From assembly GCA_001899635.1 (NCBI GenBank), contig MKVQ01000031.1, positions 39,618 to 103,617 on the forward strand: DNA of 64,000 nt. The letters are read 5' to 3'. Made by a program: the position numbers and the translations under genes. Within the stretch, counting starts at the first letter, position 1. The number at the start of each line of letters is the position of its first letter. Below are positions 33,984-42,059 of this stretch, in pieces. Source of the stretch: Myxococcales bacterium 68-20. Lineage in GTDB: Bacteria > Myxococcota_A > Polyangia > Polyangiales > Polyangiaceae. The notes below the pieces were generated by a model. The model did not search any database. It worked only from the letters and a program-made list of their open reading frames with translations, and had not been told where the DNA came from.

Positions 33984-35579
33984 TCAGAAGCTGGTGGCGA
34001 CGGGACGCGCACAGCGGCCCGATTGCCAGACGTGGCCGGAAGGACAGCAACGCCCGAGCGAGAGTACTTCACCCTCTCCGCAAGAGATCACCGAATCCTT
34101 GGCGGGGGCGGAGGAGGCAGCAGGCGCGGTCGCGACCGACGCCGCCGATGGGCCGCTTCGCACGGGGATCGGACGCTGGCCCTCGCTCGCTTTGCTGCGC
34201 GCGACGCTGTTCGAGGGAGCGGCGCTCTCGCTCGCGATCGACACCGGCGATGGGGGCGGCTCACCGGCGCTCGCAGTGGACGGCGGCTCCGCGCTTGCGA
34301 CGATGCTCGACGGCGGCTCGCTCGCATGGGAGACCGCAGCGGCCCTCCCTTCGCCTCGAGCCTCGTCGGTCGGGGTCGCTCCACCTCGCAGGAGCCACAG
34401 CATCCCCGCGAGGAGCGCGAATGTCGCCGCGCTCGCGAGGACCACGCGGCTTCGTCGCATCGAGCTCGGCCCGCCGGCCTGCGCCGAAACGGAGCGCGAC
34501 AGCGCATCGGATCCGCTGACGGCATCGACGGCGCCGGATACGGGCGGCGGAGCGCGTTCGGTCTCTTCGATCGCGAGCCGAAGGGCATCGACGTCTCCAG
34601 CGGGTGAGGCTGCAGGCGGCGCCGCGGTGAGAGCGATGCGCGGGAGGGCCGCAGACGCCGACTTCGGGAGCGGAACGGCGAGCGCCGCGGCGAGCTCCGT
34701 CATCTGTTCGGTGATCGAAGGCCATCGCTTCCGTCGATCGCGGTCGCACGAACGAAGAAACCAGGCATCGAGCGGAGGGCCGACGAGCGCCATGTTCGGC
34801 CAGCGCTCGGACGGCGCCACGATCGGAGCGACCGTGATCTTCACCATCAGCTCGGCCATCGTCGGCCGGCCCCAGTAGTGCTCGCCGGCGAGGAGACGCA
34901 TCGCGATCAGGCCCATCGCCCACACGTCCGTCGTCGGTCCGATCTCGTCGTTCTTCCCGTGCGCCTGCTCCGGGGACATGTAGAGCGGCGTCCCGAGCAC
35001 TGCCCCCGTGCTCGTCACCGCGATCGCGTCATCGGTCTCCGACGTGGAGACGAACTTCGAGATCCCGAAGTCGAGCACCTTCGCGATGCTCGTGCCGTCG
35101 GCGCGCTCGTGGAGGAAGAGGTTCTCGGGCTTGAGGTCGCGATGGATGATCCCGAGCCGGTGCGCCTGCTCGAGCACCGACGCGACCTGAGCGAGGAGCG
35201 GGACGACGACGTCGGGCGCGAGCGGCCCATGTCGAAGCGCATGGGTCTCGAGATCGACACCGCGCAGGAGCTCCATCACCATGAACGGCGCGCCATCGAG
35301 CTCCGGCGCCGTGTCCGCGTCGGTGACGAGCGCCACGTGCTCGCTGCGAATGCGCGATGAGGTGCGCGCCTCCTGCTTGAAGCGCTGGGTCGCCTGCGGA
35401 TCGAGGCGCGCGCTCCCCCCGAGGATCTTCATCGCGAGCCGCTCACCGGTGTGCACGTGCTCGACCCGGTAGACGGCGCTCAGGCCGGTTCGGGCGATGA
35501 GCTCGACGACGACGTAGCGGCCCGCAATGACCGTCCCTCGCTCGACGGTCTCGTCCGACCTGCTCCTGCCGACGTCCAC
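33984..35579 (-). CDS. Eukaryote-like Ser/Thr protein kinase with Cys-rich outer tail
   Basis: The 531-aa protein has a kinase domain (about 18-290): degenerate Gly loop IARTGLSAVYRV, catalytic Lys in [30 protein letters not shown] and GTPLYMSPEQAHG. A transmembrane helix near residue 380 (VVLASAATFALLAGMLWLL) leads to a Ser/Pro/Ala-rich outer region. A terminal Cys-rich knot with CGEGEVLSLGRCC and CPSGHVWQSGRC closes the protein. The kinase is therefore membrane-bound with its catalytic part inside. The first glycine of the loop is replaced by Arg-Thr, but other catalytic residues are intact, so it should be active. It sits between a winged-helix gene and the PEGA protein gene. Confidence 0.88.
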   Translation of the reverse strand: MDVGRSRSDETVERGTVIAGRYVVVELIARTGLSAVYRVEHVHTGERLAMKILGGSARLDPQATQRFKQEARTSSRIRSEHVALVTDADTAPELDGAPFMVMELLRGVDLETHALRHGPLAPDVVVPLLAQVASVLEQAHRLGIIHRDLKPENLFLHERADGTSIAKVLDFGISKFVSTSETDDAIAVTSTGAVLGTPLYMSPEQAHGKNDEIGPTTDVWAMGLIAMRLLAGEHYWGRPTMAELMVKITVAPIVAPSERWPNMALVGPPLDAWFLRSCDRDRRKRWPSITEQMTELAAALAVPLPKSASAALPRIALTAAPPAASPAGDVDALRLAIEETERAPPPVSGAVDAVSGSDALSRSVSAQAGGPSSMRRSRVVLASAATFALLAGMLWLLRGGATPTDEARGEGRAAAVSHASEPPSSIVASAEPPSTASAGEPPPSPVSIASESAAPSNSVARSKASEGQRPIPVRSGPSAASVATAPAASSAPAKDSVISCGEGEVLSLGRCCPSGHVWQSGRCARPVATSF

Positions 35580-35594
35580 GGCATCGATTGTATC

Positions 35595-35987
35595 TCACCG
35601 CTCGCGCCGTACGGGGACGAGCGGATCGAGAAGGTAGCCGTCGTCTCGAGTGAGGAGGACGATGTCGAGCCCGAGCCGGCGGAGGCGCCGCACGGTGCTG
35701 TACACCCGAAGAAGACCCGCCGTGTACCGCATCTGCTCGCCGGGCCAGCCGGCCTCGATCAGGGCTTGGGCGGAGAGCGCTTCGTCCGGCGCTTCGAGTC
35801 GCTTGGCGACGAGACGCTCCAATATGCGGCGCGACGGCCCGTGCCGGAGGAGGCTCACGCGCTGGCCGCGCGGAAGGACCATCCAGCGCGAGTCGCGCCC
35901 GACGACGAGCGCTTCGTCGGGGCTCGGTATCGAGACGATCGGACTCGGCTCCACGATCGAGAGCCCGCTGTCGAAGGTGTGGCTCAT
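35595..35987 (-). CDS. Winged-helix (OmpR/SARP-effector-like) DNA-binding protein
   Basis: This roughly 130-aa protein has a C-terminal winged-helix module (about 40-125): RRILERLVAKRLEAPDEALS, QALIEAGWPGEQM, LLRVYSTVRRLRRLGLDIVLL and TRDDGYLLDP. It resembles the DNA-binding domain of OmpR/SARP regulators without a receiver. A GTG at 35996 is an alternative start, but AGGTGA 5 bases before the ATG at 35987 favours the latter. The kinase gene follows 15 bases later, so it may be a kinase-regulated transcription factor. Confidence 0.72.
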   Translation of the reverse strand: MSHTFDSGLSIVEPSPIVSIPSPDEALVVGRDSRWMVLPRGQRVSLLRHGPSRRILERLVAKRLEAPDEALSAQALIEAGWPGEQMRYTAGLLRVYSTVRRLRRLGLDIVLLTRDDGYLLDPLVPVRRER

Positions 35988-35996
35988 GGTCGTCAC

Positions 35997-36164
35997 CTAG
36001 AAGCGGAGGCCCAGCGTCGCGTTCGCACGCCGGGCGATGGTGCCGGTCGTCTCATACGCGCTCACGTCTTCGCGGAGGTTCTCATCGCCTCCGTTGCAGG
36101 CGATGCCTCCACGGAGAAGCAAGACGATGAGGAAGAGTGAGGCAGTCCTTTTCGTTCGGTGCAT
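35997..36164 (-). CDS. Small putative lipoprotein
   Basis: The 55-aa product has a basic start (MHRTKRT), hydrophobic ASLFLIVLLL and a Cys in GGIACNGGDENL that could be lipidated, although the lipobox GIAC is weak. The 30-residue mature tail is polar and ends in NATLGLRF. It directly precedes the winged-helix gene and is the first gene of the kinase operon. It could be a small sensor or just a leader peptide. Moderate doubt that it is real. Confidence 0.45.
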   Translation of the reverse strand: MHRTKRTASLFLIVLLLRGGIACNGGDENLREDVSAYETTGTIARRANATLGLRF

Positions 36165-36233
36165 CGGCCGAACGCTCGAGCAACCCCTCGGCCAGCGGAA
36201 AACAACGAAGATTCCGCGTCGCTCCGAGCCCAA

Positions 36234-36271
36234 TGACGACCGCTCGTCGTCAGGATGACGAAGGTTCGTCA
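36234..36271. promoter_or_regulatory. Double palindrome upstream of the kinase operon
   Basis: TGACGAC-N5-GTCGTCA (36234-36252) is followed 3 bases later by TGACGAA-N2-TTCGTCA (36256-36271). Four TGACGA half-sites in 38 bp, 70 to 107 bases upstream of the first gene, suggest cooperative binding of a dimeric regulator. The remaining gap to 36352 has no gene; a short GC stem (36311-36331) may end the MYXO-CTERM transcript. Confidence 0.6.
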
Positions 36272-36352
36272 CCCGGATCGACGAGCGGCATCATTCACCG
36301 GCGCGCTCTCGCCCCGGCCGGCGAGCGGGGCCCTGGGTCAGGTCTCGCTCGG

Positions 36353-36967
36353 CTAGCGGCGCCGTCGTCGCGCACGCCAGAGAAGCGCGAGCCCGACCAT
36401 CACCGATGTCGACGCGAACAGTGACGAGGCCCCTCCGTCACGAACCTGGAGCGAGCACCCCGAGGCCCCGGGCGACGACGGCGCTGCGCTCCCATCCAGC
36501 TCCCCGTTCGGTCCGGACGCAGCGTCCGGCGACGGCAGACGAGGCACGCAGTCGTGAGCGTTCTGATCGAAGCTCCACGCCCCGCCGTCGAGGATTCCAC
36601 ATCGGCTTGGCACGCACTCCTTGTTCGGCCCGCACGTGTCGCCGGTGGTCTTGCCCGCACAATCCGTGAAGCGAGCCTCGTCACAGGTCGCGATGGCCGC
36701 GCACCCGAGTCTCGACTCGAGCCCCCGGTCTCCCCTGCAATCCCACGGGATGCATGCGCACGCCGAAGAGGTACACGAGCTGCACTGGGCCATCTCCGTC
36801 GAGCCCGAACACTCCGTGAGGAGCGGGTCGGAGCAGAAGGTCGCCACGGAGCTTTCGGCAAAGACGGTCGCCGCCGTGAACGTCAGGATTCCCGTTGCGA
36901 CGACGGCAATCAGCGACGGATACGCGACACCGGAGAGCGCAGCGACCAGGACACGCGAAGGTCTCAT
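36353..36967 (-). CDS. Cys-rich secreted protein with MYXO-CTERM-like tail
   Basis: About 204 aa from the ATG at 36967. A signal peptide (VAYPSLIAVVATGILTFTAATVFA) is followed by a Cys-rich mature part (FCSDPLLTEC, CSSCTSSACACIP, CAAIATCDEA, CGPNKECVPSRC). A Pro/Gly/Ser linker leads to the tail SGCSLQVRDGG, helix LFASTSVMVGLALLW and RARRRRR, the Cys-helix-Arg pattern of MYXO-CTERM surface proteins. It is divergent from the P450 gene. Function unknown. Confidence 0.75.
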   Translation of the reverse strand: MRPSRVLVAALSGVAYPSLIAVVATGILTFTAATVFAESSVATFCSDPLLTECSGSTEMAQCSSCTSSACACIPWDCRGDRGLESRLGCAAIATCDEARFTDCAGKTTGDTCGPNKECVPSRCGILDGGAWSFDQNAHDCVPRLPSPDAASGPNGELDGSAAPSSPGASGCSLQVRDGGASSLFASTSVMVGLALLWRARRRRR

Positions 36968-37035
36968 CAACCCAGGCTCATCCAAGAATCGCACCACATC
37001 GTTTTAGCGTGGAATCGAGGCAATCCGTGAGACTC

Positions 37036-37089
37036 GCCTGTGCCAGACAGTGTCGATGGCACAGGCTCGCAGCCAGACACGGAAGTGTC
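37036..37089. promoter_or_regulatory. Palindromic elements upstream of the P450 gene
   Basis: GCCTGTGCCA (37036-37045) and TGGCACAGGC (37057-37066) form a perfect 10-bp inverted repeat with an 11-base spacer. Just downstream, GACAC-GGAA-GTGTC (37076-37089) is a stem with a GNRA-type loop. Both lie 90-140 bases upstream of the P450 ATG, in the only control region for that gene. Operator or structured leader cannot be told apart. Confidence 0.5.
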
Positions 37090-37175
37090 CGACGTCGCTG
37101 GGCGAAAGCTCGACAACGCACCAGCACCGAAGAGCTTAGCGGAGCCGTGGAACGAGTCGTGGATGCAGCGCACTC

Positions 37176-39488
37176 ATGCAACCGGCCCCCGATTCTGGAA
37201 GGACGAGCCCGCAGCCGGCGGTCTCCCTCGGCAGGCTGCCGGTCATCCGTTACGACACGGACGAGTTCCGCGAGGGCTCGGTTCGGATCCTCGCCGACGC
37301 GTGCGCGAGCGGGCCGCTGTGTCGTGTCCTCCCGCACGACATCCCCGGGCTGCTGCGCTTCCGGGACGTCGATGCCGTGCTCCGCGATCCCCTCACGTTC
37401 TCGTCGAAGACGAGGCTCCTCACCCCGCCGTCGGGCACCGGCTCCCTGAGCGCGCTCATCGGCGACGACCCTCCCGACCACACCCGCCTGCGCGCGCTCT
37501 TCGCACAGGCGTTCACGGCCGCGCGCGTCTCGGAGACGATGGCGCCGCGAGTCCTCGCGATCGCGCGCGAGCTCGTGCGGAACATCCTGGATGGCGGGCG
37601 CGAGCTCGACCTCGTCCGGGACCTCGCCGTTCCCCTGCCCGTGACCGTGATCTCGGAGCTGCTGGGCGTCGATGCTGCCGACATGACCGACTTCAAGCGA
37701 TGGTCGGATCAGATCACCGGAGGCCTTCTCGTCACGTCGATGCCCGAGGGCCCGGAGAAGGCCGGGCGAATGGCCACCCTTCACCAGAGCCTCAGGGATC
37801 TGGACGCGTACCTGACGCAAGCCATCGCCGACGCACGGAAACATCCGGGGAACAACCTGCTCACCTTCATGATCGGCGCGTCCGAGGGGGCGGAGAAGCT
37901 CAGCTCGGAGGAGCTCCTCAGTCTCGCGAAGCTGCTGCTGGTCGCTGGAAACGAGACGACGACGAAGCTGATCGGACTGATGATGAACCAGCTTCTGTCG
38001 AGCCCGGCTGCGCTTCGCGAGCTCGGCGAAGCTCCAGGGCTGATTCCGGACGCCATCGAAGAGACGCTCCGTATCGAAGGGCCGGTCTACAACCGCCTCC
38101 GGCGAACGACGAGGCCGTGCACCGTCGCAGGCCTCGACCTGCCGGCCGGCGCGCTCGTGGACTGCGTTCTCGGAGCAGCAAACCTCGACGCTCGCGTCTT
38201 TCCCGATCCGACCACGTTCGACATCCATCGCAAGATGACGCGCCATCTCGGATTCGGGGGCGGGATCCACCAGTGCCTCGGCGCCCCGCTCGCCCGGCTC
38301 GAGACGAGGCTCGCCTTCGAGGAGCTGCTCGAGCACGTGAAGAACATCGAGCCCACCGCTCCGCCGCGACGCGGAACGGTCTCGAGCTTCCGCGGATTCG
38401 AGTCGATGCCCCTCCGCTACGAGCCCAGGAGGGCGCGTGGCACTGCCCCCGCAATGGCGAAGGAAGCCATCGAAGAAGTCGCGGTCGCCGACAAGATCGC
38501 GATGAAGTCCAACGAGGAGCTCGGCCTGACGAAGCGAGGCAGGGAGATCGTGCGGGTCGCACGGGTGCGTGAGCTTGCCGAGAACATCAAGATGTTCCGA
38601 TTCGTCCACCCGTCCGGGGGGCTGCTCACGCGCTTCACTGCGGGCAGCCACATCGTGATTCACATGCAGGACGGCGACGCCGTGCATCGGAATCCGTATT
38701 CGCTCCTGAACTGCGAATACGGAAACGGCCAGACGTACATCATCGCGGTCGCCCTCGATTCGAAGGGCAAGGGCGGCTCGCGCTACATGCACGAGAAGGT
38801 GACGGCCGGGATGCAGCTCGAGATCTCGGTCCCGGCCAACAACTTCCCGCTGGCACCGAGCGCAGCCAAACACCTGCTCATCGCAGGCGGCATCGGCATC
38901 ACGCCGATCTTCGCGCACCGCCTCGAGCTCCGCGGACGGCGGCAGCTATGCGAGCTCCACTACACGTTCCGGAGCGGAGCGAGCGCCGCGCTGGTGGAGC
39001 TCCTCGAGCTCGAGAGCGATCCGAACGTCCACTTCTACGACAACTCGCTCGGCCAGCGGCTCGACGTCGGCGCCCTCCTTCGCGCGCAGCCCGAGGGAAC
39101 CGCGGTCTACGTCTGTGGCCCGGAGAGGCTGATGGACGAGGTGATCGAGGTCGCGCTCCGCCTCGGTTGGCCGAGGGAGCAGGTGCACTACGAACGCTTC
39201 GGAGCGCCTCGACCGAAGGACGAAGAGCCGTTCTCCGTCCGGTGCGCCCGCTCGGGGCGAGAGCTCGTCGTGGGCGGCGGGGAGACGTTGCTCGAGGCGC
39301 TCGAACGCGAGGGACAGACCGTCCCGTTCTCGTGCCGCTCCGGCAGCTGCGGCGCGTGCGAGCTCCCCGTCCTCGAAGGAGAGATCGAGCACCGAGACTC
39401 CGTGCTCTCCGAGCAAGAGAAGGCCGAGGGGAAGAAGATCCTCGCGTGTGTGTCGCGCGGGAAGAAGCGACTCGTGCTCGCCATTTGA
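37176..39488 (+). CDS. Self-sufficient cytochrome P450 with fused FMN/2Fe-2S reductase (CYP116B-like)
   Basis: The 770-aa fusion carries a full monooxygenase chain in one polypeptide. Residues 1-410 are the P450: oxygen-binding I helix LLLVAGNETTTKL near 250, ExxR in EETLR, and the haem loop FGGGIHQCLGAPLAR with Cys367. After a charged linker (about 415-455) comes a phthalate-dioxygenase-reductase-like part: FMN site RNPYSLLN near 505 and the NAD(P)H site AGGIGITPIF near 571. The C-terminus is a plant-type ferredoxin with CRSGSCGACELP near 719 and a fourth Cys in LACVSRG near 757. This order is that of class VII P450s (P450RhF), which hydroxylate or dealkylate small organics with NAD(P)H and O2. 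Substrate unknown. A divergent MYXO-CTERM gene shares its promoter gap. Confidence 0.92.
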   Translation: MQPAPDSGRTSPQPAVSLGRLPVIRYDTDEFREGSVRILADACASGPLCRVLPHDIPGLLRFRDVDAVLRDPLTFSSKTRLLTPPSGTGSLSALIGDDPPDHTRLRALFAQAFTAARVSETMAPRVLAIARELVRNILDGGRELDLVRDLAVPLPVTVISELLGVDAADMTDFKRWSDQITGGLLVTSMPEGPEKAGRMATLHQSLRDLDAYLTQAIADARKHPGNNLLTFMIGASEGAEKLSSEELLSLAKLLLVAGNETTTKLIGLMMNQLLSSPAALRELGEAPGLIPDAIEETLRIEGPVYNRLRRTTRPCTVAGLDLPAGALVDCVLGAANLDARVFPDPTTFDIHRKMTRHLGFGGGIHQCLGAPLARLETRLAFEELLEHVKNIEPTAPPRRGTVSSFRGFESMPLRYEPRRARGTAPAMAKEAIEEVAVADKIAMKSNEELGLTKRGREIVRVARVRELAENIKMFRFVHPSGGLLTRFTAGSHIVIHMQDGDAVHRNPYSLLNCEYGNGQTYIIAVALDSKGKGGSRYMHEKVTAGMQLEISVPANNFPLAPSAAKHLLIAGGIGITPIFAHRLELRGRRQLCELHYTFRSGASAALVELLELESDPNVHFYDNSLGQRLDVGALLRAQPEGTAVYVCGPERLMDEVIEVALRLGWPREQVHYERFGAPRPKDEEPFSVRCARSGRELVVGGGETLLEALEREGQTVPFSCRSGSCGACELPVLEGEIEHRDSVLSEQEKAEGKKILACVSRGKKRLVLAI

Positions 39489-39563
39489 CGGGCGGCGGCC
39501 GGAGGGCCCGCGACGTCCTTCATGCGACGCAGGCGCCGCTTCTCCGATCCGGCGCGACGATGC

Positions 39564-41429
39564 TCAGTCGCTGCCGCGGACGCTCAGCTCCACCTTCCAG
39601 CGCTCGTCCTTCTTCTTCGGCTCGAGCGGGACCGCCTCGAGGAGGAGCGTGCCGACCTCGGTGACGCTCGAGCGGAGCGTGACCGGAACGACGTCGCCCT
39701 TTGCGCGACCTTCGGTGGGGAGGTCGACCTCGATCGGGGCGAGCTCCTCGATCTCGTCCTTCTTCCAGCGCTCGATCGCTGCGCCGACGGGGTCCTTGCG
39801 GCGGACGCTCGATCCGAAGAAGCGGAAGTTCACGCGTTCGCCGACGATGACTCCGAGTTCGCCACCGGCGACGTCCGCGCTCGTCCCCTCCTCCATCCCG
39901 AACGGGGCGACGCAGAGCGCCGTGACCGGCGGCTCCATGCCGGGCACCGCGGGGACCGCACCCTCAATCCCGACGTAGTACGCACGCGCGGTGCCGCCGC
40001 GAATGCGGATGCCGCGGCCGAGTCGTGCGAGGCCGTAGGCAGCGGCGCCACGGGCGACCGCGAGATCGAGATCGGCACCTTCGAGGACGCGCGCGCCCTC
40101 GGCCCCCTCCTCGCCGAGCCACGCGTCGATGCAGCCGGCGACACGCTCGCGAAGGACCGGGCTCTTCATCACGCCGCCGTTGAAGAGGATGCGCGTCGGC
40201 TGGAGCAGCTTCGGAGCCTTGCCCTTCTTCGCCTCGCCACCGGGGAGCGCTTCGGCGTGACGAGCGAGGAGCGCAGCGAGGTGCTTCGTGACCGCCGGGT
40301 CCTGCGCATACGGCAGACCGAGCTGGGTGAGAGCTGCGCGCGCGCGGACGGCGGGCCGCGCCGCGGAGTCGACGACGGGGAAGAAGCCGTCGACGATCGC
40401 CGCCTGGACCTCTTCGCGCGTGATCTCGGTGCGGAGCGTGCCGCCGACCAGCTTCGAGCCCTTCCCGGCGATCGCGATCTGCGCGCTCTTCGCCTTTCCG
40501 TCGCCCAGCAGCTTTTCCTTCGCGCCACGCGCGGCGTGCTGGAGGCTGATGCGCTGCCAGCGATCGAGCTCGAGGGAGCGTCCGGCTTCTTCCGCCTCCG
40601 CCACCATCTTCTGCTCGACCATGTGGGCGAGCAGCATGTCCATGTTGTCGCCGCCGAGGAGGATGTGATCGCCGACGGCGACGCGCTCGAGCACGAGCTC
40701 GCCGCCCTTGTCGACCGCCGCGATGACGGAGAAGTCCGAGGTGCCTCCGCCGACGTCGACGACGAGCACGACGTCGCCCGCGGTGACGTCCTTGCGCCAC
40801 GTGTCTCCCCTGTTGGCGAGCCACGCGTAGAAGGCGGCCTGCGGCTCCTCGAGGAGCGTCAGGTCCTCGAGACCGGCGGCATACGCGGCCTCCGTGGTGA
40901 GCTCACGCGCCGAGGCGTCGAAGGACGCGGGCACCGTGAGCACGACGCTCTGCTTCGTGAGCGCGAGGTCGGGGTCGCCCTTGGCGACGACGTGGTCCCA
41001 CGCCTCGATCAGGTGCTCGAGATAGCGCCACGACGCCTCGACCGGGCTGATGCGCTCGACGTCCTCCGGAGCGCCGGGCGGGAGGATCGCGGAGCGGCGA
41101 TCGACGGAGGGATGGCAGAGCCAGCTCTTCGCGCTCGCGATCACGCGTGCCGGCGCATCGACGCCGCGGGCGCGGGCGTGCTCGCCGACGACGTACGTGC
41201 GCGACTCGTCCCACGGCAGCGACTGCGGGCCGTCACTCTCATGAGCGACGTAGAAGAAGGACGGCAGGAGCTCGCGCGCCTCGATCGTCCCCTGAGCGAC
41301 GAGCTGGGGGATCGAGAGCATCTCCGGCACGGGCGGCTCGGCGGTGTCGTCCGTGGGGATAGGCGCATACGCGATGGCGCAGTGGGTGGTGCCGAGATCG
41401 ATCCCGACGACGTAACGCGGCGTGCTCAC
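39564..41429 (-). CDS. Short Hsp70-family chaperone-like protein
   Basis: The GTG start at 41429 overlaps the DUF2760-like gene stop (GTGA) and the conserved phosphate loop VVGIDLGTTHCAIAYAP begins 6 codons later. The 621-aa protein has VVLTVPASFDASARELT, LLEEPQAAFYAWLANRG, VLVVDVGGGTSDFSVIAAVD, HILLGGDNMDMLLAHM and RILFNGGVMKSPVLRERV. A reduced beta-type C-terminal part follows with no DnaK-type helical lid or EEVD end. It is related to the large Hsp70 at 23549-26377 but lacks its long helical tail. The pairing with DUF2760 is conserved in many bacteria, so the two probably work together, perhaps at the membrane. Confidence 0.87.
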   Translation of the reverse strand: MSTPRYVVGIDLGTTHCAIAYAPIPTDDTAEPPVPEMLSIPQLVAQGTIEARELLPSFFYVAHESDGPQSLPWDESRTYVVGEHARARGVDAPARVIASAKSWLCHPSVDRRSAILPPGAPEDVERISPVEASWRYLEHLIEAWDHVVAKGDPDLALTKQSVVLTVPASFDASARELTTEAAYAAGLEDLTLLEEPQAAFYAWLANRGDTWRKDVTAGDVVLVVDVGGGTSDFSVIAAVDKGGELVLERVAVGDHILLGGDNMDMLLAHMVEQKMVAEAEEAGRSLELDRWQRISLQHAARGAKEKLLGDGKAKSAQIAIAGKGSKLVGGTLRTEITREEVQAAIVDGFFPVVDSAARPAVRARAALTQLGLPYAQDPAVTKHLAALLARHAEALPGGEAKKGKAPKLLQPTRILFNGGVMKSPVLRERVAGCIDAWLGEEGAEGARVLEGADLDLAVARGAAAYGLARLGRGIRIRGGTARAYYVGIEGAVPAVPGMEPPVTALCVAPFGMEEGTSADVAGGELGVIVGERVNFRFFGSSVRRKDPVGAAIERWKKDEIEELAPIEVDLPTEGRAKGDVVPVTLRSSVTEVGTLLLEAVPLEPKKKDERWKVELSVRGSD

Positions 41430-42043
41430 AGTTCGACCTCGGCTTGCGCGACGATGCGCGCGTCGTGACCGGCGACGGCCGTGGGGAGCTGCACCGTGAC
41501 GGCACGCCAGCCACGATGACGGAGCACGCCGGTGTGCGGGCCCTTGCCTTGGACGTTCCCGGTGAGCTTCACCTCGTTCGGGCTTGCCTCGGCCAGCGTG
41601 ACCTTCGCACCTTCGTCTTCGGAGCGGACCGGCTCGAGCTTCACGTGCTCGCGGAGCGCCTTGCGGCAACCGCTGTGGACGACGCGAGCGGCCGCGCCGA
41701 TGTCGGCATCGCCGAAGCTCGCAACGTCCTCCTCGAGGAAGTCGACGAACCGACCTTCGCGCTGCAGCAAGGCAAGGAGCTGGAGCGCAGCGTCCGTGGG
41801 CGGCGGCCCCGCCTTCTCGACGACCCTCTCGACGATCTTCTCGACGACCTTCTCGACCACGACCGGAGCGGGCTTCTCGGCGGGCTCGCCGCCGAGCTTC
41901 GGCGGCTCGGCGCCCTTCGGCTCCTCGAGCTGAGGCGTGAAGATCTTCGCGGCGAAGACGCCGTCGAACAGGACCTTGAAGAAGACCACCCAGGCGAACC
42001 AGAGGCGTGTGAAGAACGGCAGCGGTGCCACGAGCGGCACCAT
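41426..42043 (-). CDS. DUF2760-like membrane-anchored partner of Hsp70
   Basis: The 205-aa protein has an N-terminal hydrophobic segment (PFFTRLWFAWVVFFKVLFDGVF). A charged coiled-coil-like linker contains a run of Glu/Lys/Val (VVEKVVEKIVERVVEKAG). The globular C-terminal half has ALQLLALLQREGRFVDFLEED, ADIGAAARVVHSGCRKALREH and a final strand region. QREGR(F/L)VDFL-EDI and the C-R-x-x-L motif are typical of the DUF2760 family encoded beside Hsp70 genes. It probably tethers the chaperone-like partner to the membrane. The stop overlaps the Hsp70 start. Confidence 0.82.
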   Translation of the reverse strand: MVPLVAPLPFFTRLWFAWVVFFKVLFDGVFAAKIFTPQLEEPKGAEPPKLGGEPAEKPAPVVVEKVVEKIVERVVEKAGPPPTDAALQLLALLQREGRFVDFLEEDVASFGDADIGAAARVVHSGCRKALREHVKLEPVRSEDEGAKVTLAEASPNEVKLTGNVQGKGPHTGVLRHRGWRAVTVQLPTAVAGHDARIVAQAEVEL

Positions 42044-42059
42044 AATCGACCTTCGGCCT

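Noticed and set aside
39522..41468. A 648-codon plus-strand frame opposite the short Hsp70
   Set aside because: Composition is Arg/Asp/Ala-rich with no motif, and it is fully antisense to a conserved protein.
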